From Actinomycetota bacterium (GTDB taxonomy: Bacteria > Actinomycetota > Thermoleophilia > Solirubrobacterales > Solirubrobacteraceae), in NCBI GenBank assembly GCA_005885515.1, contig VAWK01000048.1, positions 1-38,388 on the forward strand: DNA of 38,388 nucleotides. The letters are read 5' to 3'. The number at the start of each line of letters is the position of its first letter. Position 1 is the first letter of the stretch. Under the pieces are notes generated by a model. That model saw only the letters and a list, made by a program, of their open reading frames with translations. It made no database searches and had not been told where the DNA came from. The position numbers and the translations under genes were made by a program. This document shows, in pieces, positions 29,166 through 36,724 of this stretch.

Positions 29166-31466
29166 ATGGCCACCCTCTGGCGTAGCGGAGGCCGGCCCAG
29201 GCACGCGCTCGCGCTCGGCGGGGTACGCCCGCGCGCGCTCGCCGTCAGCGTCGCGTGCGTGCTCCTGTCAGGCGGGTCGTCCTTCCTCGCCCCCCTTGCC
29301 CGCGCCGAAGGCCGCTGCGGAAGCCATCCCTGGTGCGACACCTCGCTTTCGCCCGAAGAACGCGCCAGGCTGCTGCTGGGCGCGATGTCACAGTCGGACA
29401 AGGTCGGGGTCCTGACGGGACAGGAAGCGAGCGACGTCGGCATGCCGGCGATCAAGTTCACCGACGGCGCGGTCGGCGCAGGGGGGCTGGGTTCGGGCGC
29501 GCAGGGTGCGACGGCGATGCCGGCCGCGATGGCTCTCGCCGCCAACTTCGATCAGTCGATGGCCGCCGGCTACGGCGCGGTGGTCGGGCAGGAGGTCAAG
29601 CACCGCGGCTTCGACGGCGACTTCGGCCCGACGGTCAACATCATGCGCACGCCGCTCGGCGGACGTACGTTCGAGGCCTACGGCGAGGACCCGTTCCTCT
29701 CCGCGCAGACCGCGGTCGGCTGGATCGACGGCCTGCAATCGCAGGGGGTGATGGCGGACGTCAAGCACTTCGCGGCCAACAACCAGGAGGGCCAGGTCGG
29801 CGTCTCGCCGCTGTTCGGCGTCTACGGCGGGCGTCCTTTCGTGAACGTCCACGTCGATCCGCGCGCGCTGCACGAGATCGAGCTCGGCGCCTTCGAAGCC
29901 GCGGTCACTCAGGCGCACAGCGCGACGGTGATGTGCTCGTACAACCTGCTCGAAGAAAAATATGCATGCGCGAACGCGCCCTTGCTCACAGACATCCTGC
30001 GCCGCCAGTGGGGCTTCGACGGCTTCGTCGTCTCCGACTTCCTCGCCTGCCACGAGACCGAAGCGGATCTCAACGCGGGCCTGAACTTCGACATCGGCAA
30101 CAGCTGCTACACCGCGCCGCAGGTCGAACTCGCGCTCGCCGATGGATCGGTCACCCAGGCGACGTTCGAAGCGCGCGTGTACGAAATCCTCAAGAAGCTG
30201 TTCGGCTTTGGCTTCTTCGATCATCCCTCCTGGCGCAACGACACCGCCCAGGACGACAGGGCGACGGATACCGCCGTCGCCGATCGCTCGGAGGAAGGGG
30301 GCGCGGTGCTGTTGCGTAACCGCGGCGCGCTGCCAATCAACCGCAAGAAGGTGCATTCGATCGCGGTCATCGGCCCGGGGGCCAACCAGTACATCCACGG
30401 CAACGGCTCCTCGCAGGTCAGCCCGTATGAAACGACGACGGCGCTCGCCGGCATCACGGCGCGCGCGGCCGAGGCGGGAATCAAGGTCAGCTACGACGAA
30501 GGTACGAGCGCCGAACGCTCCCGGGCGCTCGCAAGGAGCTCGGACCTTGCGATCGTGGTGGCCGCCGACACCGAGTCGGAGGGAGTCGACAAGCCGTGCA
30601 TGTCGCTGATCGCCCAGTGCAGCGGCGGGCAGGCGACGCCGCCCGACCCGCAGAGCACGCAGCTTGACTTCGGCAACCAGGACCAGCTCATCTCGAGCGT
30701 CGCGACTGTCAACCCGAACACGGTCGTCGTGCTCGAGACGGGCGCCCCGGTGCTGACGCCGTGGCGCGAATCGATCAACGCGCTGCTGGAGGCCTGGTAC
30801 CCAGGCGAGGACGGCGGGACGGCGATCGCACACGTGCTGTTCGGCGACAGCGATCCGGGAGGACGTCTCCCCGCCAGCTTCCCCAAGAGCGAAGCCGACC
30901 TGCCTACCGCGCCGGGGGGCGCGGCCCAGTACCCGGGCACGATCAACCCGGAAGAAAACTGCGAACTGCACAGCTCGGTTCCCTGCCCCTACTACGAGGA
31001 GACCTACGGCGAGGGAGTGCTGATGGGCTACCGCTGGTATGACAACCAGCGCATCGAACCGGCCTATCCGTTCGGGTTCGGACTCTCCTACACGCATTTC
31101 CGCTTCAGCGAACTGGCGGTCGCTCCCGGCACGGGCAACGAACCCGCAAGCACCGTCAGCGTCACCGTGACGAACACCGGCACGCGCAGCGGCTCCGCCG
31201 TACCCGAGCTGTACCTCTCGCTGCCCTCGCTGCCAGGGGTGCCCCAGCCGCCGCGCCAGCTCAAGGGCTTCGCGAAGGTGCAGCTGGCGCCGGGCCAGAG
31301 CCGGCGCGTGAGCATGCCGCTGAACGCGCGCGCGTTCTCCTACTGGTCCGACGCCGCCGGCGGCTGGCGCATCGCACCGGGCTGCGACAAGGTCGGTGTC
31401 GGCAGCTCCTCGCGGTCGCTGTCGCTGAGCGGCAAGATCGCCGTGGCGGGAGGCAGCTGCTCGTAG
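29166..31466 (+). CDS. Secreted glycoside hydrolase family 3 (beta-glucosidase-like)
   Basis: A 766-aa exported enzyme. A long signal region (1-47) ends LARA|EG. The N-terminal GH3 barrel has DGPTVNIMRTPLGGRTFEAYGEDP-type segments, the substrate-binding KHFAANNQE (about 200) and the nucleophile Asp near 291 in GFVVSDFLACHE. The C-terminal alpha/beta sandwich includes GAVLLRN, AVIGPGAN, WYPGEDGGTAIAHVLFGD and PFGFGLSYTHF, followed by a fibronectin-III-like domain (about 660-735). In the acid/base loop an insertion with two Cys (SEGVDKPCMSLIAQCSGGQA) replaces the usual compact sequence, so specificity may differ. It probably releases glucose or another sugar from beta-glucans or glycosides. Confidence 0.94.
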   Translation: MATLWRSGGRPRHALALGGVRPRALAVSVACVLLSGGSSFLAPLARAEGRCGSHPWCDTSLSPEERARLLLGAMSQSDKVGVLTGQEASDVGMPAIKFTDGAVGAGGLGSGAQGATAMPAAMALAANFDQSMAAGYGAVVGQEVKHRGFDGDFGPTVNIMRTPLGGRTFEAYGEDPFLSAQTAVGWIDGLQSQGVMADVKHFAANNQEGQVGVSPLFGVYGGRPFVNVHVDPRALHEIELGAFEAAVTQAHSATVMCSYNLLEEKYACANAPLLTDILRRQWGFDGFVVSDFLACHETEADLNAGLNFDIGNSCYTAPQVELALADGSVTQATFEARVYEILKKLFGFGFFDHPSWRNDTAQDDRATDTAVADRSEEGGAVLLRNRGALPINRKKVHSIAVIGPGANQYIHGNGSSQVSPYETTTALAGITARAAEAGIKVSYDEGTSAERSRALARSSDLAIVVAADTESEGVDKPCMSLIAQCSGGQATPPDPQSTQLDFGNQDQLISSVATVNPNTVVVLETGAPVLTPWRESINALLEAWYPGEDGGTAIAHVLFGDSDPGGRLPASFPKSEADLPTAPGGAAQYPGTINPEENCELHSSVPCPYYEETYGEGVLMGYRWYDNQRIEPAYPFGFGLSYTHFRFSELAVAPGTGNEPASTVSVTVTNTGTRSGSAVPELYLSLPSLPGVPQPPRQLKGFAKVQLAPGQSRRVSMPLNARAFSYWSDAAGGWRIAPGCDKVGVGSSSRSLSLSGKIAVAGGSCS

Positions 31467-31472
31467 TAGGGC

Positions 31473-32390
31473 TCAGCCCTCCCCGTCCCAGTAGTCGAGC
31501 GGCTCGACGCGCGCCCTGACCCCGATACCGCGCAGGCTGACCTTGTTCGAGTCCGGGTACCAGGCGACGTCGTTCGGGTCGCGCGTGCCCCATGCGAGCA
31601 GCGTCAGGCCGCGCTCGCCGGCGATGAACTGGTGCGCGACGCGGGTTCCCGGCGGGCGCGCCACGACATGGCCGGCTTCAACTGCGGGGCGCTCGTCGCC
31701 GAGGCGCAAACTCCCTGCCCCCGACAGCACGACGAAGATCTCCTCCTCGGCGCCGTGGCAGTGGAACGGGCAGGCGCGCGCCCGCGGCGCCACCTCGACG
31801 TGGTTCATCCCGCTCACGGCCGAGCCTGCCGCGGCACCGAGGTCCCGCCAGTGGCTGTCGACACCTCCGTGTCGCATCGGCTGCGGCGGGACGTCCCGCG
31901 TCGCGACGATCGTCGGCACGCGGACCGGCTCGGGGGCGGGCAGCTCAAGCTCGCCCGCCGACGCCTCTCGCTCGAACGGGTTCGGCCCGTCGCCCGGCAG
32001 CCACCGCGGCCCCATCCACCAGGCGTTGGCTCGTGGCAGCCAGACCATGTGCGTGTCGCTGCCGCTGGAGAACGCCAGCACGTCGAGACCCACGTCGCCG
32101 GCGACGATCGTGTGCGACTCGGCGCTCGCGCGGTGGACGATGCAGTCGCCGGGCGCCACGGCGTAGGTCCGGCCGTCCTGCCAGCTCAGCCCGATGCCGC
32201 CGAGCACGTAAAAGAGCTCCTCCTCATCGGCGTGGACGTGCACCGGCATCGCCCGCTCACCCGGGGCCATCCGGTATCGACTGAGTCCCGCCCGCACCGC
32301 GCCCGCCGCGGCGCCGAGGCGCTGGCGCGATCCCTGCAGAGGGCCGCGGTCAATGCGCACCCATTCGACGTCGTCCCAGTGGGCCAGCAT
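31473..32390 (-). CDS. Bicupin protein
   Basis: A 305-aa protein with two cupin domains. The first has PVHVHADEEELFYVLGG at 49-65 and PGDCIVHRASAESH; the second has PFHCHGAEEEIFVVLSG at about 205-221 and AGHVVARPPGTRVAHQF. Both carry the HxH...E and distal His metal ligands, so two metal sites are possible. No signal peptide. Bicupins of this kind include quercetinase-, oxalate-decarboxylase- and isomerase-like enzymes as well as sugar-binding proteins; I cannot narrow it further. It is convergent with GH3 (6 bp gap) and divergent from an aldo-keto reductase. Confidence 0.88.
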   Translation of the reverse strand: MLAHWDDVEWVRIDRGPLQGSRQRLGAAAGAVRAGLSRYRMAPGERAMPVHVHADEEELFYVLGGIGLSWQDGRTYAVAPGDCIVHRASAESHTIVAGDVGLDVLAFSSGSDTHMVWLPRANAWWMGPRWLPGDGPNPFEREASAGELELPAPEPVRVPTIVATRDVPPQPMRHGGVDSHWRDLGAAAGSAVSGMNHVEVAPRARACPFHCHGAEEEIFVVLSGAGSLRLGDERPAVEAGHVVARPPGTRVAHQFIAGERGLTLLAWGTRDPNDVAWYPDSNKVSLRGIGVRARVEPLDYWDGEG

Positions 32391-32399
32391 GCGTCGGAC

Positions 32400-32405
32400 A
32401 GGCTA
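32400..32405 (-). promoter_or_regulatory. -10 hexamer TAGCCT of the bicupin gene
   Basis: Minus-strand TAGCCT ends 9 nt before the ATG at 32390, giving a leader of at most a few bases. No Shine-Dalgarno is seen. Confidence 0.35.
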
Positions 32406-32464
32406 ATGAAGGACGACGACTCCGAGCCTGGGTTGCCCTCGACCGGCCCCCGGCGGCAAACGGC

Positions 32465-32470
32465 TAGCGT
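32465..32470 (+). promoter_or_regulatory. -10 hexamer TAGCGT of the aldo-keto reductase gene
   Basis: TAGCGT ends 7 nt before the ATG at 32478, the same hexamer and spacing as before the GH63-type gene at 36725. An ATG at 32472 is too close to the hexamer to be transcribed from it, so 32478 is the chosen start. Confidence 0.4.
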
Positions 32471-32477
32471 GATGGTC

Positions 32478-33416
32478 ATGATCCGAGCCGCTCTCGGACG
32501 CACCGACCTCGACGTCTTTCCGATCTGCCTCGGCGGCAACGTGTTCGGCTGGACCGCCGACGAGCCGCAGTCGCACGCCGTGCTCGACGCGTACACGGCC
32601 GCTGGGGGCAACTTCATCGATACCGCCAACTCCTACCTGGTCGAGCACGGCCGCTCGGAGGCGATCATCGGACGCTGGATGTCCGGCCGCGGCAACCGCG
32701 AGAAGATCGTCCTGGCCACGAAGGTCGGCGGCGGCCACGGGGCGGTGCGCAACCTGCGGGCGGAAACGATCGAGCGCGAGGCCCATGCCTCGCTAAAACG
32801 CCTGCAGACCGGCCGCATCGACCTCTACTACGCGCACCTCGATGACGAGCAGACGCCGCTGGAGGAGTCACTGCGCGCGTTCGACGCGCTCGTAAAGGCG
32901 GGCACCGTGCGGCACATCGGCGCCTCCAATTACACGCCGGAGCGGCTCGTCGTCGCCCTCGAGCTGCAGCGCAAACATGGGCTCGCCGAGTTCACGGTCC
33001 TGCAGCCGCACTACAACCTCGTCGAGCGCGACTTCGAGCGCACGCTGCTGCCCGTCGCCGACGCGTGGGACCTCGCCGTGGTGCCCTACTACGGACTGGC
33101 CAAGGGCTTTTTGACCGGCAAGTACCGGCCGGGACAGGAGGCCGTCGCGTCCCCGCGCGCAGAGGCCGCCGGCGCGTATCTGGAGAAGGGCGGCACGGCC
33201 GTGCTCGAGGTGCTCGACGAGATCGCAGCCGCCCGCGGAACCACGCTGGCCGCGGCCGCGCTCGCGTGGCTGCTCGCCCAGCCACGCGTCGTCGCCCCGA
33301 TCGCCAGCGCGCGGACGACCCGACAGCTAGAGCAGATCCTGCCGGCGGCCACGCTGCAGCTCACGGCCGCGGAGGTGGACCGGCTGTCAGCGACCGCGCG
33401 CGTGGCGGCGGAGTGA
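32478..33416 (+). CDS. Aldo-keto reductase (voltage-gated K+ channel beta/YajO-like group)
   Basis: A 312-aa NADPH-dependent reductase. The tetrad is Asp48 and Tyr53 (FIDTANSY), Lys82 (LATKVG) and His120 (YYAHLDDEQTPLEE). GASNY at about 148 and the cofactor segment IASARTTRQLEQIL near 280 are typical of the AKR11/12-like group. The Cys-containing strand ICLGGNVFGW and the missing loop insertion match this group and not the 2,5-diketogluconate type. Divergent from the bicupin gene 87 bp away, and 1 bp tail to tail with the alpha/beta hydrolase. Substrate unknown; sugars or aldehydes are common for the group. Confidence 0.93.
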   Translation: MIRAALGRTDLDVFPICLGGNVFGWTADEPQSHAVLDAYTAAGGNFIDTANSYLVEHGRSEAIIGRWMSGRGNREKIVLATKVGGGHGAVRNLRAETIEREAHASLKRLQTGRIDLYYAHLDDEQTPLEESLRAFDALVKAGTVRHIGASNYTPERLVVALELQRKHGLAEFTVLQPHYNLVERDFERTLLPVADAWDLAVVPYYGLAKGFLTGKYRPGQEAVASPRAEAAGAYLEKGGTAVLEVLDEIAAARGTTLAAAALAWLLAQPRVVAPIASARTTRQLEQILPAATLQLTAAEVDRLSATARVAAE

Positions 33417-33417
33417 A

Positions 33418-34191
33418 TCAAGTGGCGATCTGAGGGCCCTGAACTTCGCTTGCCCAGGAGGTGATCACCCGGCCAACCTCGGCCCCCGACAGCTGGAGGA
33501 GGTCGTTGTGACCGACGCGATGGAGGACGTGCATGCGCTTCGGTCCTTGCGCGCCTTCAAACAGAGCCCTGCCGTGCGAGAGCGGCACGGTCTCGTCGCG
33601 ATCGCCGTGAAGGACCAGGAGCGGAGCGCGCAGGTCGCCGATGTGCCGCACCACCGGATAGGCATCGGGGACGAGCGACGCTGGAAAGAACGGATAGTGC
33701 AGGCGGGCGAGGTCCCGCACGCAGGTGAACGCCGACAGCAGCAAGAGGCCAGCGGGGGGGCGCTCGAGCGCGAGGTTCAGCGCCACGGCGCCGCCCAGCG
33801 ACTCGCCGAGGTAGAAGACGCGCCCAGCGTCGATGCCCGGCTGCGCAAGCAGGCAGGCCAGTGCCGCGCGAGCATCTCGGTAGGTGCCCTGCTCGCTCGG
33901 CCGGCCGCTGCTGCGGCCGTAGCCGCGGTAGTCGAACAGCAGCACGTCAAATCCCACCGCCGTCAGCAGATCGGCGTGGAGGATCCGGTCACCGACATTG
34001 CCGGCGTTGCCGTGGCAGAGCAACAGATGGCCCAGCGGCTCGGTGCGGGCGGCGATCCACCAGCCATGCAGTTGCTCGCCATCGTCGGTCTCGAGGATTA
34101 GGTCGCGCGACTCCAGTCCCGCCTGGCCGGGCGTCTCGAGGATCCGCCGGGAAGGGAAGTAGAGCAGCGAGTGAAGCAGCGCGCGAATCAT
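33418..34191 (-). CDS. Alpha/beta hydrolase (BEM46/ABHD13-like)
   Basis: A 257-aa hydrolase. The N-terminal hydrophobic segment with FPSRR and the motif LLLCHGNAGNVGDR (oxyanion region) match the ABHD13/BEM46 group. The nucleophile elbow is GESLGG (Ser131), the acid Asp199 lies in HGDRDETVPLSHG and the His228 in RVGHNDLL, so the triad is complete. The family likely acts on lipids or acyl thioesters at the membrane. The ATG at 34191 overlaps the stop of the endonuclease V-like gene as ATGA, so both are translationally coupled. A start nine bases upstream is also open. Confidence 0.92.
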   Translation of the reverse strand: MIRALLHSLLYFPSRRILETPGQAGLESRDLILETDDGEQLHGWWIAARTEPLGHLLLCHGNAGNVGDRILHADLLTAVGFDVLLFDYRGYGRSSGRPSEQGTYRDARAALACLLAQPGIDAGRVFYLGESLGGAVALNLALERPPAGLLLLSAFTCVRDLARLHYPFFPASLVPDAYPVVRHIGDLRAPLLVLHGDRDETVPLSHGRALFEGAQGPKRMHVLHRVGHNDLLQLSGAEVGRVITSWASEVQGPQIAT

Positions 34192-34880
34192 TGCGGGCAA
34201 TGTTCCTCTGCCGCTCTCGCCCGACGCGCCTCGCGTCGAGCTCGCCGCAACGGCTCCGGCGTGCGCGCGCGCCGGATCGACGCGAGCACGACATGTGCGG
34301 CCGCGTCGAGGTCGGTGCGCCAGCCGGCGTGGACGACGAGCGGTCGCACTCCAGGGCGGGTTCGCAGCAGGCGCGCCACCTCACTCCCGTCCAGCAGGAG
34401 CGGGCTCATCGCCCCACTCTCAGGCGGCGCTTCTGCGCCCTGCGCCAGGAGCGGCCGGTCGGTCACGCCAATGCTCGGGAGGTCGAGCACCGCACCGAGG
34501 TGAAGCGCCAGGCCGGCACCGTACGGGTGGTCGCGCCCGGTGGCGTTCGCGATGATGACCTCGGGCTCCGTCGGCAACGCCCCTACCGCCGCCGCCAGCA
34601 ACGGCCCCTCACGCAGCGCCAGCACTCCGGGCTGGTAGGGAGCGCCCGCCCGACCGCGTGTGATCGCCGTCCCGGTGAGGTGGCGGTCAGCGCGCATAGC
34701 CACCGCTGCGGCCCAGCCGGGCTCGCCGGCGCGGCCCCGGCCGTGGACGCCGCGCGCAAAGCAGACAAAGCAGCCGGCGACGAGCGGCCGCGCACCGGCC
34801 GGCCGCCAGGGCGCGGGCCGAGAGCTCGCGAGCTCTCGCTGGACGTGGATGAGCTCGGCGTGCGTCTGCGGCCACATCAT
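34188..34880 (-). CDS. Divergent endonuclease V homologue (catalytic Asp residues replaced)
   Basis: A 230-aa protein. It follows the endonuclease V (Nfi) domain along its length: LIHVQRELA at the start, PYQPGVLALREGPLL (81-95; Nfi has PYIPGFLSFREYPALL), GRDHPYGAGLALHLGAVLDL (115-134; Nfi HPRRLGVASHFG) and PSIGVTDRPLLAQG. Nfi cleaves next to deaminated bases using Asp35, Glu80 and Asp110. Here Glu91 is kept, but Asp35 is Phe38 (GCFVCF in place of GVDVGF), Asp110 is Asn112 (ANATG in place of VDGHG) and the Lys of GVAK is Asp141. Metal-dependent cleavage is doubtful; binding or another activity remains possible. Two adjacent ATGs (34880, 34877) are candidate starts. Coupled to the hydrolase gene. 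Confidence 0.8.
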   Translation of the reverse strand: MMWPQTHAELIHVQRELASSRPAPWRPAGARPLVAGCFVCFARGVHGRGRAGEPGWAAAVAMRADRHLTGTAITRGRAGAPYQPGVLALREGPLLAAAVGALPTEPEVIIANATGRDHPYGAGLALHLGAVLDLPSIGVTDRPLLAQGAEAPPESGAMSPLLLDGSEVARLLRTRPGVRPLVVHAGWRTDLDAAAHVVLASIRRARTPEPLRRARREARRARAAEEHCPQ

Positions 34881-35008
34881 CGTCGGGTCAAGTATTCGAC
34901 TAGCTCGCCACCAGGCGCGCGAGATCGTCGTCTCGTCGGTCTCGCCCGTGCACCGGCTCCGGATCGGCGCGGTAGGGAACCGGCCCCCGGCGCGGAACAA
35001 GGTAGCCC

Positions 35009-36067
35009 ATGCTCGACCTCGCAACGCCGTTGCTGGTGATCGTGTTCGCTGCGGGTGCGGGCGCAACCTGGGTGGCTGGGATCAGGCTGTCGAAGACGAC
35101 GGATGCGCTCGACGTGCGGTTCGGTCTCGGCGAGGAGCTAGGCGGGATCCTGCTGCTGGCGGTCGCCGGCACCCTCCCCGAGCTCGCGATCACGGTGGCG
35201 GCCGCCGCGCAGGGCGATCTAAGCCTCGCCGCCGGCAACCTGATCGGCGGGATAGCGGTCCAGACGATGGTGCTCGTGTTCTGTGACCTCGCGGCAGGGC
35301 GCGAGCGTCCGTTGAGCTTCCTCGTCGGGGCGCTGACGCCGGTGCTCGAGGGGCTGCTGGTGGTGGTCGTGGTCTCGGCGGTGTTGATGGGGGCGCTGCT
35401 TCCGCGGTCGGCAGCCATCGGCGGCGTCGTAAGCCCGGCGTCCGTCGCGATCGTTGTGGTCTGGCTGGGCGGCGTGGTCGTGATCAACCGGGTGCGAAAG
35501 ACTCCGCGCTGGAGTGGCTCGATGCCCGGCAGCCAGCCAGGGCGCCGCAACCGCCGACAGCCCCATCCGCGAGCAACCCACCCCTACGGCGAGCGCTCGA
35601 CAGCGCGGGTGGCGACATACTTCGCAGCCGCGTGCGCCGTGACGCTCGTCGCTGGGGTGGCGCTCGAGCTGAGCGCCGAAGCACTGGCCAGCCGGGCGGG
35701 CATCAACGGGGTCATATTCGGGGCCACCGTGCTCGCTAGCGCGACCGCGCTGCCGGAGATCAGCTCCGGTTTCGCCGCCGTCAAGCTGGGCGACAACGCG
35801 CTGGCGATGGGAGACATCTTCGGTGGCAACGCATTCCAGCTGTGCCTCTTCCTGCTCGCCGATCTGATCGCGGGATCTCCCGTGCTGCCGACCACGGGTC
35901 GCCTGAACGGCTGGCTTGCCTCCCTAGGCGTGGCGCTGACCGCCGTGTATGCCGGGGGAGTGGTCGGCCGGCCCTACCGATGCGTGGCGCGGCTTGGACC
36001 GGACTCGATATTGGCGATCGCGATCTTCGCCGCCGGCATCGTGGGACTCGCCCTGCTTCCCCAGTAG
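35009..36067 (+). CDS. Ca2+/cation antiporter (CaCA family) membrane protein
   Basis: A 352-aa protein with about ten or eleven helices in two halves. Each half contains an alpha-repeat with the family PE motif: GTLPELAITVAAAAQGD (about 54-70) with NLIGGIAVQ, and ATALPEISSGFAAVKLGDN with GDIFGGNAFQL (about 244-275). The two halves are joined by a hydrophilic basic loop (about 165-200, RNRRQPHPRATHPYGERS), where regulation or membrane orientation signals may lie. It exchanges Ca2+ (or Na+/K+) for H+ or Na+ across the cytoplasmic membrane. AAGG is found 6 nt before the ATG. Confidence 0.92.
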   Translation: MLDLATPLLVIVFAAGAGATWVAGIRLSKTTDALDVRFGLGEELGGILLLAVAGTLPELAITVAAAAQGDLSLAAGNLIGGIAVQTMVLVFCDLAAGRERPLSFLVGALTPVLEGLLVVVVVSAVLMGALLPRSAAIGGVVSPASVAIVVVWLGGVVVINRVRKTPRWSGSMPGSQPGRRNRRQPHPRATHPYGERSTARVATYFAAACAVTLVAGVALELSAEALASRAGINGVIFGATVLASATALPEISSGFAAVKLGDNALAMGDIFGGNAFQLCLFLLADLIAGSPVLPTTGRLNGWLASLGVALTAVYAGGVVGRPYRCVARLGPDSILAIAIFAAGIVGLALLPQ

Positions 36068-36107
36068 CGATGCCGCCGGGCAGCATCGCACGTGCCCTGC
36101 CGTCGGC

Positions 36108-36209
36108 TCAGGCTGGGGTTTGGCCCGTCCACCCGTCGCTTGGGTTGAAGTCGATCGTGCAGGGAATGCCGTTGCAAACGTCGGTGACGCTGCCGTTTAC
36201 CTGGGCAAT
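36108..36209 (-). other. Probable remnant: C-terminal tail of a secreted-type protein
   Basis: Minus-strand translation reads AFIAQVNGSVTDVCNGIPCT, then IDFNPSDGWTGQTPA and a stop at 36108. The codons end mostly in C and the composition is that of a real extracellular protein tail with two Cys, yet no start exists: upstream the frame runs into the flippase fragment. It looks like the end of a gene whose body has been lost. The surrounding 36068-36216 is otherwise empty and slightly less GC-rich. Confidence 0.3.
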
Positions 36210-36216
36210 AAACGCT

Positions 36217-36633
36217 CTACCCGGAGCTGCCGTGCGCAGCCACGGGGATCGGCTCGAGGTTACGGCGAATGACCATGTAGGAGATCGCACCCCCGACCAG
36301 TGGCACCAGCAGCCCGATCGCCTGGTAGAGCAGGGCGGCGGCGATCGCGGGCTCGTGGCCGACGCCGTAGAGGATCAACGCCCCCGCGATCCCGCCGACC
36401 GCCCCGACGCCAGCCGGCAGCGGGAGCGATCCGCCGAGCGCGCCGATTATGTAGGCCATGACCACCACGCCGAATCCGGGGACCGGGTGGGCGTGCACGG
36501 CGAGGAAGGCGACCCACAGCACGAGCACGTCCAATCCGAGGTAGGCCAGCGCCCCGAGCATGGCCCTGTAGTCGCGGCGGTGAAGCAGAAGCCGATGCCC
36601 ACGAGCCGCCGGGGACGAGCGTGCCGCCTCCCA
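36217..36633 (-). pseudogene. Truncated flippase-like protein (LPG synthase TM / YbhN family), C-terminal third
   Basis: Family-like sequence in one frame runs from WEAARSSPAARGHRLLLHRRDY to the stop at 36217. It contains LGYLGLDVLVLW-like and MAYIIGALGGSLPLPAGVGAVGG, the hallmark of the lysylphosphatidylglycerol synthase transmembrane (YbhN/AglD) family. Only the last three or four helices remain; full-length members are about 300-350 aa. The only ATG in frame is 36561, giving a possible 114-aa product. Further upstream the frame loses membrane character and collides with the start of the GH63-type gene. A deletion at about 36640-36700 is the simplest explanation. Confidence 0.6.
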
Positions 36634-36711
36634 GCTGTGCCCAGGCCACGCGCCGGATCGGCGCGTGAGACCGCCTACGCACGGGGGGCGAGTGTTTGTG
36701 CGCCGGGGGAA

Positions 36712-36717
36712 TAGCGT
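36712..36717 (+). promoter_or_regulatory. -10 hexamer TAGCGT of the GH63-type gene
   Basis: TAGCGT ends 7 nt before the ATG at 36725, which itself begins an ATGAC-GT-GTCAT inverted repeat (36725-36736). This predicts a leaderless mRNA with a symmetric site on the transcription start. Confidence 0.4.
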
Positions 36718-36724
36718 CCTACAG

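Noticed and set aside
29388-31097. A 569-codon open frame on the minus strand opposite the GH3 gene
   Set aside because: High GC removes stop codons from antisense frames; the translation is Arg/Val/Ala/Asp-rich with no domain, and the plus strand carries clear GH3 motifs.
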